This document shows, piece by piece, positions 45,970 to 53,876 of a DNA stretch of 64,000 bases. A program made the translations under genes and the position numbers. Each line of letters starts with the position of its first letter. Within the stretch, counting starts at the first letter, position 1. The notes beneath the pieces were generated by a model that worked only from the letters and a program-made list of their open reading frames with translations, was not told where the DNA came from and made no database searches. Source of the stretch: Lacipirellula parvula (GTDB taxonomy: Bacteria; Planctomycetota; Planctomycetia; Pirellulales; Lacipirellulaceae); contig NZ_AP021861.1 in the NCBI RefSeq assembly GCF_009177095.1, forward strand, positions 124,001 through 188,000, in the 5' to 3' direction.

Positions 45970-46497
45970 AAGAAAGATCTCACGCAAAGGCGCGAAGGCG
46001 CAAAGAGAGAATAAGTAACGGAGAGATTGTCACGGAGGAACGGCGGTACTGAGCAACTGACGGGAATCGTGTGATGGATGAGAATCCGATTTCACAGCAG
46101 ATCGTCGATGCCGCGTATCAGCTTCACAAGACGCTAGGGCCAGGGTTACTAGAGTCGGTTTACGAAGTCGTACTGGCCTACGAACTTCGTAAACGCGGGT
46201 TAAAGGTCGAAAGACAACTGCCAGTTCAGGTTGTTTACGACGGGATTTGCTTTGAGGAAGGTTATCGCCTCGATCTGTTGGTCGAAGGCAAAGTGATCGT
46301 CGAGATCAAATCAATCGAGACGGTCACGCCAGTCCACAAGAAGCAACTGCTCACTTACCTGCGACTGTTAGACAAACGCTTAGGACTATTAATCAACTTC
46401 AACGAGGAACTAATCCGCAACGGAATTTCCAGAGTCGTCAACGGCCTAGAAGACTGACCAGTATTCCCTTTGCGCCTTCGCGCCTTTGCGTGAGATC
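45967..46497 (+). mobile_element. Inverted-repeat-bounded cassette carrying a GxxExxY gene
   Basis: A ~530-bp unit between gltB and gltD. The left arm (45967-46005: TAGAAGAAAGATCTCACGCA, then AAGGCGCGAAGGCGCAAAG) is complementary to the right arm (46468-46497: CTTTGCGCCTTCGCGCCTTT then GCGTGAGATC). The only gene inside is the GxxExxY gene. The left arm is 39/39 identical to that of the non-coding element at 41082-41236. The unit has no recognisable transposase, and no target-site duplication could be seen. Mobility is inferred from bounded repeats and insertion in an operon. Confidence 0.7.
46074..46457 (+). CDS. GxxExxY family protein (PD-(D/E)XK nuclease-like)
   Basis: A 127-residue protein of the GxxExxY family (PDDEXK_3-like). 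The name-giving motif is GLLESVY (Gly24, Glu27, Tyr30) within LGPGLLESVYEVVL. A PD-(D/E)XK-type site follows: Asp67 in YRLDLLV, then Glu77 and Lys79 in VIVEIKS. It is complete in length. GTG at 46071 would add one Met-like residue; ATG 46074 is used. The family is widespread, often repeat-associated, and has no proven function. Nuclease activity is inferred from the fold. It lies between gltB and gltD within inverted repeats. Confidence 0.88.
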   Translation: MDENPISQQIVDAAYQLHKTLGPGLLESVYEVVLAYELRKRGLKVERQLPVQVVYDGICFEEGYRLDLLVEGKVIVEIKSIETVTPVHKKQLLTYLRLLDKRLGLLINFNEELIRNGISRVVNGLED

Positions 46498-46526
46498 CTC
46501 CCGCTTCAGTTAGATAAGAGATTGCC

Positions 46527-48104
46527 ATGGGAAAGCCCACCGGATTCAAAGAGTTCCCCCGCGAGACCGTCCCCTACCGCGACCCGGTCGAGCGCGCGAG
46601 CGACTTTCTCGAAATCTTTACCCAAGCTCCTGTCGAGCACCTGATGACGCAGGGCGCCCGCTGCATGGATTGCGGCGTCCCCTTCTGTCAGTCGAACAGC
46701 GGCTGCCCGATCGACAATCTCATCCCTGAGTGGAACGACATGGTCTACCAGGGCCGGTGGCGCGACGCGCTCGATCGGCTCCACAAGACCAACAACTTCC
46801 CCGAGTTCACCGGCCGCGTTTGCCCGGCGCCGTGCGAAGGCTCGTGCGTGCTCGGCATCAACAACCCGCCGGTCACGATCAAGAACATCGAGAACGCGAT
46901 CATCGACCGCGCCTGGGAGGAGGGCTGGGTCGAGCCGAGCGTGCCGACCTACCGCACCGGCAAGACGGTCGCCGTCGTCGGCAGCGGCCCCGCCGGCCTC
47001 TCTGCCGCCGCGCAGCTCAACAAGGCGGGCCATACGGTCACCGTCTACGAGCGCGCCGACCGCATCGGCGGCCTGCTGATGTACGGCATCCCCAACATGA
47101 AGCTCGACAAGGGCGTCGTCGAACGCCGCGTTCAGCTCCTCCGCGACGAAGGGGTCAACTTCGTCACCTGCACCCACATCGGCCGCGAGGAAGAGTTCCC
47201 CTCGGGCCACATGACGCAGATCATGCAAGAACGCGGCTGCGAAGTGAAGTTCATCGAACCGCAGAAGCTGATCGACGACTTCGACGCGGTCCTCTTCTGC
47301 ACCGGCGCCACCCGCACGTTCGATCCCACGGCGAAGGCCCCCGGCCGCGAGCTGAAGGGGATCTTCAACGCGATGGACGTCCTCACCCGCAACACGAAGA
47401 GCCTGCTTGACTCCGAGTTCACCGATGAAGCGTTCACGCCGGTCCGCGGCAAGCATGTGATCGTCATCGGCGGCGGCGACACCGGCGCCGACTGCATCGC
47501 GACCAGCCTTCGCCACGGCGCCGCGAGCATCGTCAACTTTGAACTCCTCGCCCCGGCGCCCGCCGAGCGCGCTGCGAACAACCCCTGGCCCGAGTGGCCG
47601 CGCATCTTCCGCGTCGACTACTCGCACGCCGAAGTGAAGGCGATCACCGGCGAAGATCCGCGGGCGTACAACATCATGACGAAGGAATTCGTCGCCGATG
47701 ACGCTGGCCACGTGAAGGGCGTTCGCACCGTCGAAGTCGATTGGTCGAAGCCGGTCGCCGGCGGGGCGCCGTTCAGCGAAGTCCCCGGCAGCGAAAAGGT
47801 GTGGCCCGCCGAGATGGTGCTCCTCGCCACCGGCTTCGTCGGCCCCGAGCTGACGATCGCCGAAATGCTCGGCATGAACACGGTCGAACCGCGCCGCGGC
47901 TGGACCACGTTCGCCGCCGAGCACGGCAAGTTTGCTACGAACCTCGACGGCGTCTTCGCCGCCGGCGACTGCCGCCGCGGCCAATCGCTCGTCGTCTGGG
48001 CCATCAACGAAGGCCGCGGCGCCGCTCGTTCGATCGACGAGTACCTCATGGGTTTTACGAATCTCCCGGCGCCAGGCATCAATTTGCCTGCCCAGGTGGT
48101 GTAA
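46527..48104 (+). CDS. gltD: Glutamate synthase small subunit
   Basis: A 525-residue flavoprotein. The N-terminal part has the Cys-rich cluster region (ARCMDCGVPFCQSNSGCP and CPAPCEGSC), which binds [4Fe-4S] clusters. Next come the FAD site VAVVGSGPAGLSAA (near residue 149) and the NADPH-binding site VIVIGGGDTGADC. It passes electrons from NADPH to the large subunit GltB. Length and motifs are normal. The gene is 29 bp after the GxxExxY cassette; its ATG 46527 follows repeat-derived sequence, so expression could be affected by the insertion. Confidence 0.94.
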   Translation: MGKPTGFKEFPRETVPYRDPVERASDFLEIFTQAPVEHLMTQGARCMDCGVPFCQSNSGCPIDNLIPEWNDMVYQGRWRDALDRLHKTNNFPEFTGRVCPAPCEGSCVLGINNPPVTIKNIENAIIDRAWEEGWVEPSVPTYRTGKTVAVVGSGPAGLSAAAQLNKAGHTVTVYERADRIGGLLMYGIPNMKLDKGVVERRVQLLRDEGVNFVTCTHIGREEEFPSGHMTQIMQERGCEVKFIEPQKLIDDFDAVLFCTGATRTFDPTAKAPGRELKGIFNAMDVLTRNTKSLLDSEFTDEAFTPVRGKHVIVIGGGDTGADCIATSLRHGAASIVNFELLAPAPAERAANNPWPEWPRIFRVDYSHAEVKAITGEDPRAYNIMTKEFVADDAGHVKGVRTVEVDWSKPVAGGAPFSEVPGSEKVWPAEMVLLATGFVGPELTIAEMLGMNTVEPRRGWTTFAAEHGKFATNLDGVFAAGDCRRGQSLVVWAINEGRGAARSIDEYLMGFTNLPAPGINLPAQVV

Positions 48105-48150
48105 GCCTAGCGGCGCTCGCCCTTAGAGTGTGAACATCAAACGTACCCCC

Positions 48151-48176
48151 GGACTGGTCGCTTAAGCGACCAGTCC
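48151..48176. repeat. GGACTGGTCGCTTAAGCGACCAGTCC palindrome
   Basis: Perfect palindrome between gltD and the PEP-CTERM gene; same family as 1639, 3843 and 49107. Confidence 0.85.
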
Positions 48177-48353
48177 GAGCCCACGCTAGGGTGCCGTCAT
48201 CACGCACGGCCCTCCATCGCATGACGCAGCGGTCGCGTCGCCGCGCACGCGCTTCAAGCGATCATCCGCTCAGGCACAAGAATCGCTCTGAGTCGGCGAC
48301 CGAAGTCGCCGTCGTGGCGGCCTCATGAACCGAATCGGCCCCGGGCGCGCCAC

Positions 48354-49094
48354 ATGTCTCGTTATCTCTCCGCGGTGTTGTCTCTGCTTCTCACTTCGTC
48401 GTTCGCCACCGCCGCTCCGTTGGCGCCCCTCTACAACGAAAACGCCGACGCCGTCGCCTCGCCAACCTACTTAACGAACTTCGGCAACGTCGGCATCGCC
48501 CCGGCCGGATCGCCGTTCCCCACGAAGTCGTTCGAGTTCAACACGCAGGGCAACCCCGAAAGCTTCTTCTACGACCAGATCAAATTCCTCGTCGACGACG
48601 TCGGTTCGCCCTACGCGGGGACGCCCTACAAACAGTTCCAAATCAGCTTCGATCTCCTCACTAAGCAATTGATTGGCTCGGCGAACCTGTTCAACATCCT
48701 CCTCGATGCCCCAGGCGTCGCGGCCCTACGCTTCGAGAACACCGGGGCCGTCGTCGTGCAAAACTTTACCTATACCACGGTGGGGCAGCACGCCGATCTC
48801 GCCGCACGGCACGTCGATCTGGCGCTCGACCTGAATCTGAAGCGGTTGTCGGTCGCCCTCGACGGGCAAGAGGTCTACAACGCGGCCGCGAACAGCGCGA
48901 CGCAACTCCGCAGCGTCCGGTTTTCTTTCGGGGCCTTGTCGACGGATGTGGTCAGCGACAACGCATTCGTCTACGTTGACAACATCCAGATCTCCGCGGC
49001 CGTCCCCGAACCGTCGACCATGGCGCTCGCCGCCTGCGTCGCGCTAGCATGTATCGCCCGCCGCCGGAGCAGCAGCGGAAGTCTGGCCCCATAA
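48354..49094 (+). CDS. PEP-CTERM sorting domain protein
   Basis: A 246-residue exported protein. A signal peptide (MSRYLSAVLSLLLTSSFATA) leads to a beta-rich domain (YLTNFGNVGIAPAGSPFP...). At the C-terminus is VPEPSTMALAACVALACIARRR (residues about 217-238), the PEP-CTERM tripartite signal for exosortase-dependent processing. The length and pattern are common for planctomycete and cyanobacterial PEP-CTERM surface proteins; no enzyme motif is seen. The ATG at 48354 lies directly before the signal. Confidence 0.85.
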   Translation: MSRYLSAVLSLLLTSSFATAAPLAPLYNENADAVASPTYLTNFGNVGIAPAGSPFPTKSFEFNTQGNPESFFYDQIKFLVDDVGSPYAGTPYKQFQISFDLLTKQLIGSANLFNILLDAPGVAALRFENTGAVVVQNFTYTTVGQHADLAARHVDLALDLNLKRLSVALDGQEVYNAAANSATQLRSVRFSFGALSTDVVSDNAFVYVDNIQISAAVPEPSTMALAACVALACIARRRSSSGSLAP

Positions 49095-49106
49095 AGCCCG
49101 ACCCAC

Positions 49107-49132
49107 GGACTGGTCGCTTCAGCGACCAGTCT
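49107..49132. repeat. GGACTGGTCGCTTCAGCGACCAGTC palindrome
   Basis: Fourth copy of the GACTGGTCGCT family, 12 bp after the PEP-CTERM stop. Confidence 0.85.
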
Positions 49133-49158
49133 GAACCCACGCTGCACTCGTCCTCCCC

Positions 49159-49614
49159 ATGCCCTCCACTCAACCCGGCGACCCCGCCCCCAACGTCACC
49201 CTCCCCCTCCACGACGGCACGCGCATCGCGCTCGCCGATCTCTGGAAGGAGCACGTCGTCGTGCTCTTTTTCTACCCTCGCGACGACAGCGTCGTCTGCA
49301 CCAAGGAAGCCTGCGCGTTCCGCGACTCGTTCGAAAAATTTGTCGAAGCGGGCGCCACCGTCGTCGGCGTCAGCGGCGATTCGAGCGAGAAGCACGAAGG
49401 TTTTGCCAGCCGCAATCGGCTGCCGTTCCTACTGGCGAGCGACGCAGACGGTGCGCTGCGCAAGGCCTTCGGCGTGCCGAAGACTCTGGGGCTCATTCCC
49501 GGCCGCGTCACGTACGTGATCGATCGCCAGGGCATTGTGCGAAACATCTTCAGCGCCCAATTCGCCGCCGACGCCCACGTCCGCGAAGCGATGGACGCGG
49601 TGCGGGCGTTGTGA
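49159..49614 (+). CDS. bcp: Peroxiredoxin, Bcp/PrxQ type
   Basis: A 151-residue thioredoxin-fold peroxidase. The peroxidatic Cys47 lies in FYPRDDSVVCTKEAC, with a second Cys52 five residues later, the usual atypical 2-Cys arrangement of Bcp. No signal peptide, so cytoplasmic. It reduces hydrogen peroxide and organic hydroperoxides using thioredoxin. The motif before the peroxidatic Cys has Ser-Val where most Bcps have Thr-Pro-Gly (TPGC), a mild oddity. The neighbours are unrelated. Confidence 0.88.
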   Translation: MPSTQPGDPAPNVTLPLHDGTRIALADLWKEHVVVLFFYPRDDSVVCTKEACAFRDSFEKFVEAGATVVGVSGDSSEKHEGFASRNRLPFLLASDADGALRKAFGVPKTLGLIPGRVTYVIDRQGIVRNIFSAQFAADAHVREAMDAVRAL

Positions 49615-49668
49615 GGTTGTGTCGACTCGTGCGCCCGATTCTTTGATTTCTTGCGTCCCTTCGAAATC

Positions 49669-49698
49669 GCTCCGCCGGGTCGTTGACCCGCGGCTACC
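49669..49698. repeat. CTCCGCCGGGTCGTTGACCCGCGG palindrome family copy
   Basis: Same family as 2239, in the gap after bcp. Confidence 0.75.
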
Positions 49699-49799
49699 AG
49701 CCGCGGGTGGCCGAAAATAGGTCGTAGCCATCGGCCGCCGACTCCTCTATGTTCGATGCGTCGGGCCATCGGCGGCCGCCGCGGAGCGATGCGCATTTT

Positions 49800-49823
49800 T
49801 AGCCCCGGGCTCCGCCCGGGGGT
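49800..49823. repeat. TAGCCCCGGGCTCCGCCCGGGGG palindrome copy
   Basis: Same family as 14273, in the 436-bp gap before the DUF485 gene. Confidence 0.75.
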
Positions 49824-49897
49824 CGCGTTCTACGCCGCAATGGCAAGTAGCGTACGCCGCCGCGAAGCCGAAGGCCGTTGACCGCAACGACAAGCAA

Positions 49898-50014
49898 TTT
49901 TGTCGCGACAAACAGCCGCAGATCACGTTGTGCCAGGACGTAACCCCTTTTCAAGAAACGACATAGAATTCTGTCGCCAAAAATCGCGTTCGCGACAAAA
50001 TGACGCGACAAAAA
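49898..50014 (+). promoter_or_regulatory. Conserved upstream element with TAGAATTCTGTCGCC and CGCGACAAAA motifs, second copy
   Basis: TTTTGTCGCGACAAA palindrome (49898-49912), TAGAATTCTGTCGCC (49964-49978), ATCGCG, CGCGACAAAA (49991-50000) and CGCGACAAAAA (50004-50014). The motif order matches 2127-2074 on the other strand, and in both cases the element precedes a start codon by about 40-110 bp. Likely regulatory or a conserved leader repeat. Confidence 0.5.
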
Positions 50015-50050
50015 CGACAGCCGCAACCAGTCGACCAGGCAGGTAATTCC

Positions 50051-50305
50051 ATGGCCAACCGCAACGCCCGCATCGGGCTGATTCTGTTCTTCGTTTACCT
50101 CGCGTTCTACGGCGGCTTCGTCCTGCTCGCCGCCTTCTCGCCGGCAACGATGGCGCGGCTCCCTTGGTCGGGAGTGAACCTCGCCATCTGGTACGGCTTC
50201 GCCCTCATCGCCGGCGCCTTGCTCCTCGCCCTCCTCTACGGTTACCTCTGCCGCGTCGAAGCCCCCAATACGAACGCACCTCCCGATGGCCACGCGCAAG
50301 ACTAG
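50051..50305 (+). CDS. DUF485 family membrane protein
   Basis: An 84-residue protein with two membrane helices (IGLILFFVYLAFYGGFVLLAAF and LAIWYGFALIAGALLLALLYGYLC) and the NxR/RxxxxLF start typical of DUF485. The family is often encoded directly ahead of a cation/acetate symporter gene (as YjcH ahead of ActP). Here the symporter begins 66 bp after the stop. The role is unknown but is assumed to support the transporter. ATG 50051 is preceded by AGG. Confidence 0.8.
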   Translation: MANRNARIGLILFFVYLAFYGGFVLLAAFSPATMARLPWSGVNLAIWYGFALIAGALLLALLYGYLCRVEAPNTNAPPDGHAQD

Positions 50306-50371
50306 ACGCCAAGCATCGCCTCCTCCCTCATTCCCCATTCATCCTTCCGCATTCAGCATTCTTATCTTCGC

Positions 50372-52111
50372 ATGTCCCACGAACCTTCCACGCTCGCGAT
50401 CCTCATCTTCCTCGGCATGGTCGGCATCACGCTCGGCATTAGCTTTTACCTCGGCCGCAAAGCCAAAGACTCCGCCGGCTACTTCGCCGCTCACGGCCAG
50501 ATCCCCTGGTTCGTCAACGGCGTCGCCTTCGCCGGCGACTACCTCTCGGCCGCGTCGTTCCTCGGCATCTGCGGCATGATCGCCTTCTACGGTTACGATG
50601 GGTTCCTCTACTCGATCGGCTACCTCGCCGGCTGGATAGTCGCCCTGTTCGTCGTCGCCGAACCGATGAAGCGGCTCGGCAAGTTCACGTTTGCCGACGC
50701 GCTCAACGCGAAGTTCAACTCGCCCGGCATCAAGCTTGCCGCGGGCGTCAGCACGCTGGCCGTGAGCATCTTTTATCTGATCCCGCAAATGGTCGGCGCC
50801 GGCGTGCTGGTGCGACCGCTGCTTGGTTGGGAGCATTGGCAAGGCGTCGTCATGGTCGGCGCCGTCGTCATCGTGATCGTCGTCACCGCGGGCATGGTGT
50901 CGACCACGTGGGTGCAGTTCATCAAAGGCGGGATGCTGATTGTTTTCAGCTCTGTGCTGACGGTGATGATTTTGCAACGCGGCCTGCATGCTGATCCTGA
51001 ACTACCTGCGGCACAGGCGATGGTGAAGCAAGCCGACGGCTCCGTGCTCGTGAACGGATTGCCGAAAGGAAACGAACCTGGCGAAGCTCAATTAAAGCCA
51101 GTCGGTTCGATTAGCAAGCTGCCAGGCGGCGTCGAGAAGACGGGCGCGCTTGGCCCGCTGGAGTTCTTTAGCACGCTTGAGCAAAGCGAGGTCGTTCTCT
51201 GGAGCAAGACGGAAACGAAGGGCGACGACGGCTCAACGACGACGACCTTCTCGCCGAAGCCGACGCCAGGCAGCCAAATCCTGCAACCCGGCGCCAGCCC
51301 CACCTTCGCCGGCATCCGCAGCGAAAAGTTTTCCGACAAACTCAATTTCCTCTCGTTGATGCTCGCCCTCTTCTGCGGCACGGCGTCGCTGCCGCACATC
51401 CTCATCCGCTATTACACGGTGAAGGACGAAGCCGCCGCGCGTAAGAGCACGATTGTCGGCATTGCCTGCATCGGCTTCTTCTACGTACTCACCCTCTACA
51501 TGGGCCTCGGCGCCATGACGAGCGGCGCGCTCGACGTCACCGACTCGAACATGGCCGCCCCGCTGCTCGCTCGCAGCATGAGCGAACTCCTGTTCGCCAT
51601 CATCTCGGCGATCGCTTTCACCACTGTCCTCGGCACGGTGAGCGGCCTCATCCTCGCCTCCGCCGGCGCCGTGACGCACGACTTGCTGGAGAGCGTGACG
51701 ACCGTCCACATGAGCGATCAGCAGCGCGTGCTCGTCGCCAAGTGCGCCGCCGTCGTCGTCGGCGTCATTGCGATCTTCCTGGGGATCGCGTTCAAAGAGC
51801 TGAACGTTAGCTACCTCGTCGGCTGGGCGTTCAGCGTCGCCGCGAGCGCCAACCTGCCGGCGCTGGTGATGCTCCTCTTCTGGCGCGGCACGACGAAGCA
51901 AGGGATCATCGCCGCGGTGCTCGTCGGCATGATCAGCTCGCTCACTTGGATCCTGCTCAGCGGCGACACCTACGCGAGCGTTTACGGTTGGGATAAAGCC
52001 GATTCAATAGTCCCGTTCAGCCAGCCGGGGATCGTGACGATTCCGTTGGGCTTCGCAACGCTGATCGTAGTGTCGCTAATCACTCAACCAAAACAACGCC
52101 TCGCGGCCTGA
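50372..52111 (+). CDS. actP: Sodium:solute symporter, acetate permease-like
   Basis: A 579-residue transporter of the SSS family with about 13 hydrophobic segments. The first lies at LAILIFLGMVGITLGISFYLG. The FAGDYLSAASFLGICGMIAFYGYDG segment (near residues 50-74) and LFCGTASLPHILIRYYTVKD match ActP. It would import acetate or a similar short acid with Na+. A hydrophilic insert of about 100 residues (near residues 210-310; TETKGDDGSTTTTFSPKPTPGS) separates two helices; such inserts are common in planctomycete homologues. Substrate is by family only. Confidence 0.85.
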   Translation: MSHEPSTLAILIFLGMVGITLGISFYLGRKAKDSAGYFAAHGQIPWFVNGVAFAGDYLSAASFLGICGMIAFYGYDGFLYSIGYLAGWIVALFVVAEPMKRLGKFTFADALNAKFNSPGIKLAAGVSTLAVSIFYLIPQMVGAGVLVRPLLGWEHWQGVVMVGAVVIVIVVTAGMVSTTWVQFIKGGMLIVFSSVLTVMILQRGLHADPELPAAQAMVKQADGSVLVNGLPKGNEPGEAQLKPVGSISKLPGGVEKTGALGPLEFFSTLEQSEVVLWSKTETKGDDGSTTTTFSPKPTPGSQILQPGASPTFAGIRSEKFSDKLNFLSLMLALFCGTASLPHILIRYYTVKDEAAARKSTIVGIACIGFFYVLTLYMGLGAMTSGALDVTDSNMAAPLLARSMSELLFAIISAIAFTTVLGTVSGLILASAGAVTHDLLESVTTVHMSDQQRVLVAKCAAVVVGVIAIFLGIAFKELNVSYLVGWAFSVAASANLPALVMLLFWRGTTKQGIIAAVLVGMISSLTWILLSGDTYASVYGWDKADSIVPFSQPGIVTIPLGFATLIVVSLITQPKQRLAA

Positions 52112-52139
52112 GCATCAACCCTCCAACACGAAGTAGCGC

Positions 52140-53804
52140 TCACTTGATTTCGTCATTGCCAACGACCTCGCCTCCCGCGTAAGTCAGCAGTTTTTTCAAA
52201 ACCGCCGGATCGATCTCGTTGCTCAAATAGCGCACCGAGCCGTCGCACCATCCCGCGACAAATTGCTCGCGGTCATCCCGCTTCACGCCCGCCAGCGCGT
52301 TCGCCAGATCAACTTCCCAGTCATCCGGCTTCGTCCAAACGACCGCCCGTTCCGGCACGACCTCCACCGTCATGACCGTGTTCGACGTTCCATCCTTAAT
52401 GTCCTTCCACGAAATTCCTTCCTTCGCGGCGAACACCGCCCCTTCCATGATCGGCGCCACGAACGTCGTCCGTCCGCGATCGCCAATCGCCGCTTGCACG
52501 GCGGGGTCGGGATCGCGAAAGACTTCCGGCATCCGCTCAATCAGCTTGCGGTTGTGCTCGCTGTCCCAAGGCTCGTCGAGTTTGAACTCTTTCCAGAGCT
52601 GTCCCCCTTCGAGATAGGGCAAGACGTGGACGCGCCAACTCAGGAGCGGGCGACCATTGGCATCCCTGCTCGAGGCCGCAGGAAAGACGTCCTTCTGTGC
52701 CGACGCGTAGTTGAGCAAGCCGAGGCCAATCTGCTTGAAGTGATTGATTCGCGTATTTCGGTAACTCTCGTTACGCCACTTTTGCGTCATCGCGGGCAGG
52801 AAATCTCGCATGAACGCGAGCTGCTGCTCATCGTCGCCAAAGGAGATCGACAGCTGCGTTCCCTCGACGCGCGGCTTCACTAGCGCCAACAGCGGCAGGA
52901 ACGTGCTGGCTCGCTCTCGATGCGCCGGCGGGCCGTCGATCGATTGCTTGAGCAGCGTCACGCCGGCGAGCGCCATGCCATTTTTGGTCGCTTGTTCCAA
53001 CACGCCTGCCGCTTCGGGCGTGGCGCCATCGGCGACGAACGACCACTGGAACTTCGGCGGAAACTTCACTGCCGCCCCGGCCCAGCGCACGTCATTCGCC
53101 AAGAACTTGCCGTTGATCGCCGCAAACGGCTCCGGCAGTTGCGGAAACATCTCGCGCAGCACCCGCCGACTATCAGCGTCGCCGACGAGCGCGATTCCCG
53201 CATCGGCGTCGCCGAGTCCCGCGAGGGCTGCGAGGACGTCAGATCGCGAACCGCTGGCAGCCTTGGCATGTAGTTCTCGCACGCGTTCAAGCTGCTTGGG
53301 CGAACCTGCCGCGACGATTGTTTCGTTGATCACCGCGAACTCGCCCGGGTAGAGGAAGTCTCGCACTTCATGCCTTGGCAACCCGGCGCCGCGAGGATTC
53401 AATTCTTGCCGCATTTCGTTGAGGAACTTGGCCGCCTCCGCCGCGTTGCCGCCGCGGTCGATCTCGACAATCCAAGTCATTCCCCCCTCCGCAACGTCAC
53501 TCACGCGCAGTATGGCATACGCACGCCGGGCGCCGAACTTTTCGAGCAGTCCATACACTCCCTGGATCGCGGCTGCACCTTGCTTGGCGGCTGGCGCCTC
53601 CGTTTCCGGGATGACGCCAAAGCTAATCGCCTCGGCCACAAACGCCGGGACGTCGACGCGTCGCAGTTCGATCACACCGACGCCGACCACGTCGGCGGTG
53701 AGATCGGGCGCGATGGCGACATGCTCGTCGGCGCGGGCGGCGGCGAGCGGAGCAGCCACGAGGCTGAGAGTGAGGAAAGCGAGTATGGAAATGTGTCGGA
53801 GCAT
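52140..53804 (-). CDS. DUF1559-type secreted protein
   Basis: A 554-residue protein starting at ATG 53802-53804 (MLRHISILAFLTLSLVAAPLAAARADE, a signal peptide). The upstream 34 residues of the longer frame are shadow. The C-terminal third matches the DUF1559/SBP_bac_10 planctomycete family: INHFKQIGLGLLNYASAQKDVFPAASS, SWRVHVLPYLEGGQLW, and the near-terminal WCDGSVRYLSNEI. These proteins number in the dozens per genome in planctomycetes and usually start with a prepilin-like helix, which is absent here; the N-terminal 350 residues form a different domain. Function unknown. Confidence 0.85.
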   Translation of the reverse strand: MLRHISILAFLTLSLVAAPLAAARADEHVAIAPDLTADVVGVGVIELRRVDVPAFVAEAISFGVIPETEAPAAKQGAAAIQGVYGLLEKFGARRAYAILRVSDVAEGGMTWIVEIDRGGNAAEAAKFLNEMRQELNPRGAGLPRHEVRDFLYPGEFAVINETIVAAGSPKQLERVRELHAKAASGSRSDVLAALAGLGDADAGIALVGDADSRRVLREMFPQLPEPFAAINGKFLANDVRWAGAAVKFPPKFQWSFVADGATPEAAGVLEQATKNGMALAGVTLLKQSIDGPPAHRERASTFLPLLALVKPRVEGTQLSISFGDDEQQLAFMRDFLPAMTQKWRNESYRNTRINHFKQIGLGLLNYASAQKDVFPAASSRDANGRPLLSWRVHVLPYLEGGQLWKEFKLDEPWDSEHNRKLIERMPEVFRDPDPAVQAAIGDRGRTTFVAPIMEGAVFAAKEGISWKDIKDGTSNTVMTVEVVPERAVVWTKPDDWEVDLANALAGVKRDDREQFVAGWCDGSVRYLSNEIDPAVLKKLLTYAGGEVVGNDEIK

Positions 53805-53853
53805 GTGATGGTCCGTCTTTACTGACGAGGGTGGTTGAATATCTCGCGCTGCC

Positions 53854-53876
53854 GTCGGGCTTAAAGCCCGACCTAC
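53854..53876. repeat. GTCGGGCTTAAAGCCCGACCTAC palindrome
   Basis: Perfect GTCGGGCTT/AAGCCCGAC arms between the 52140-53804 gene and the 53873-55387 gene, overlapping the stop codon of the latter. A partial match lies at 49093. Confidence 0.7.

Noticed and set aside
46506-47984. 492-codon minus-strand frame opposite gltD
   Set aside because: Antisense shadow of a clearly recognised gltD.
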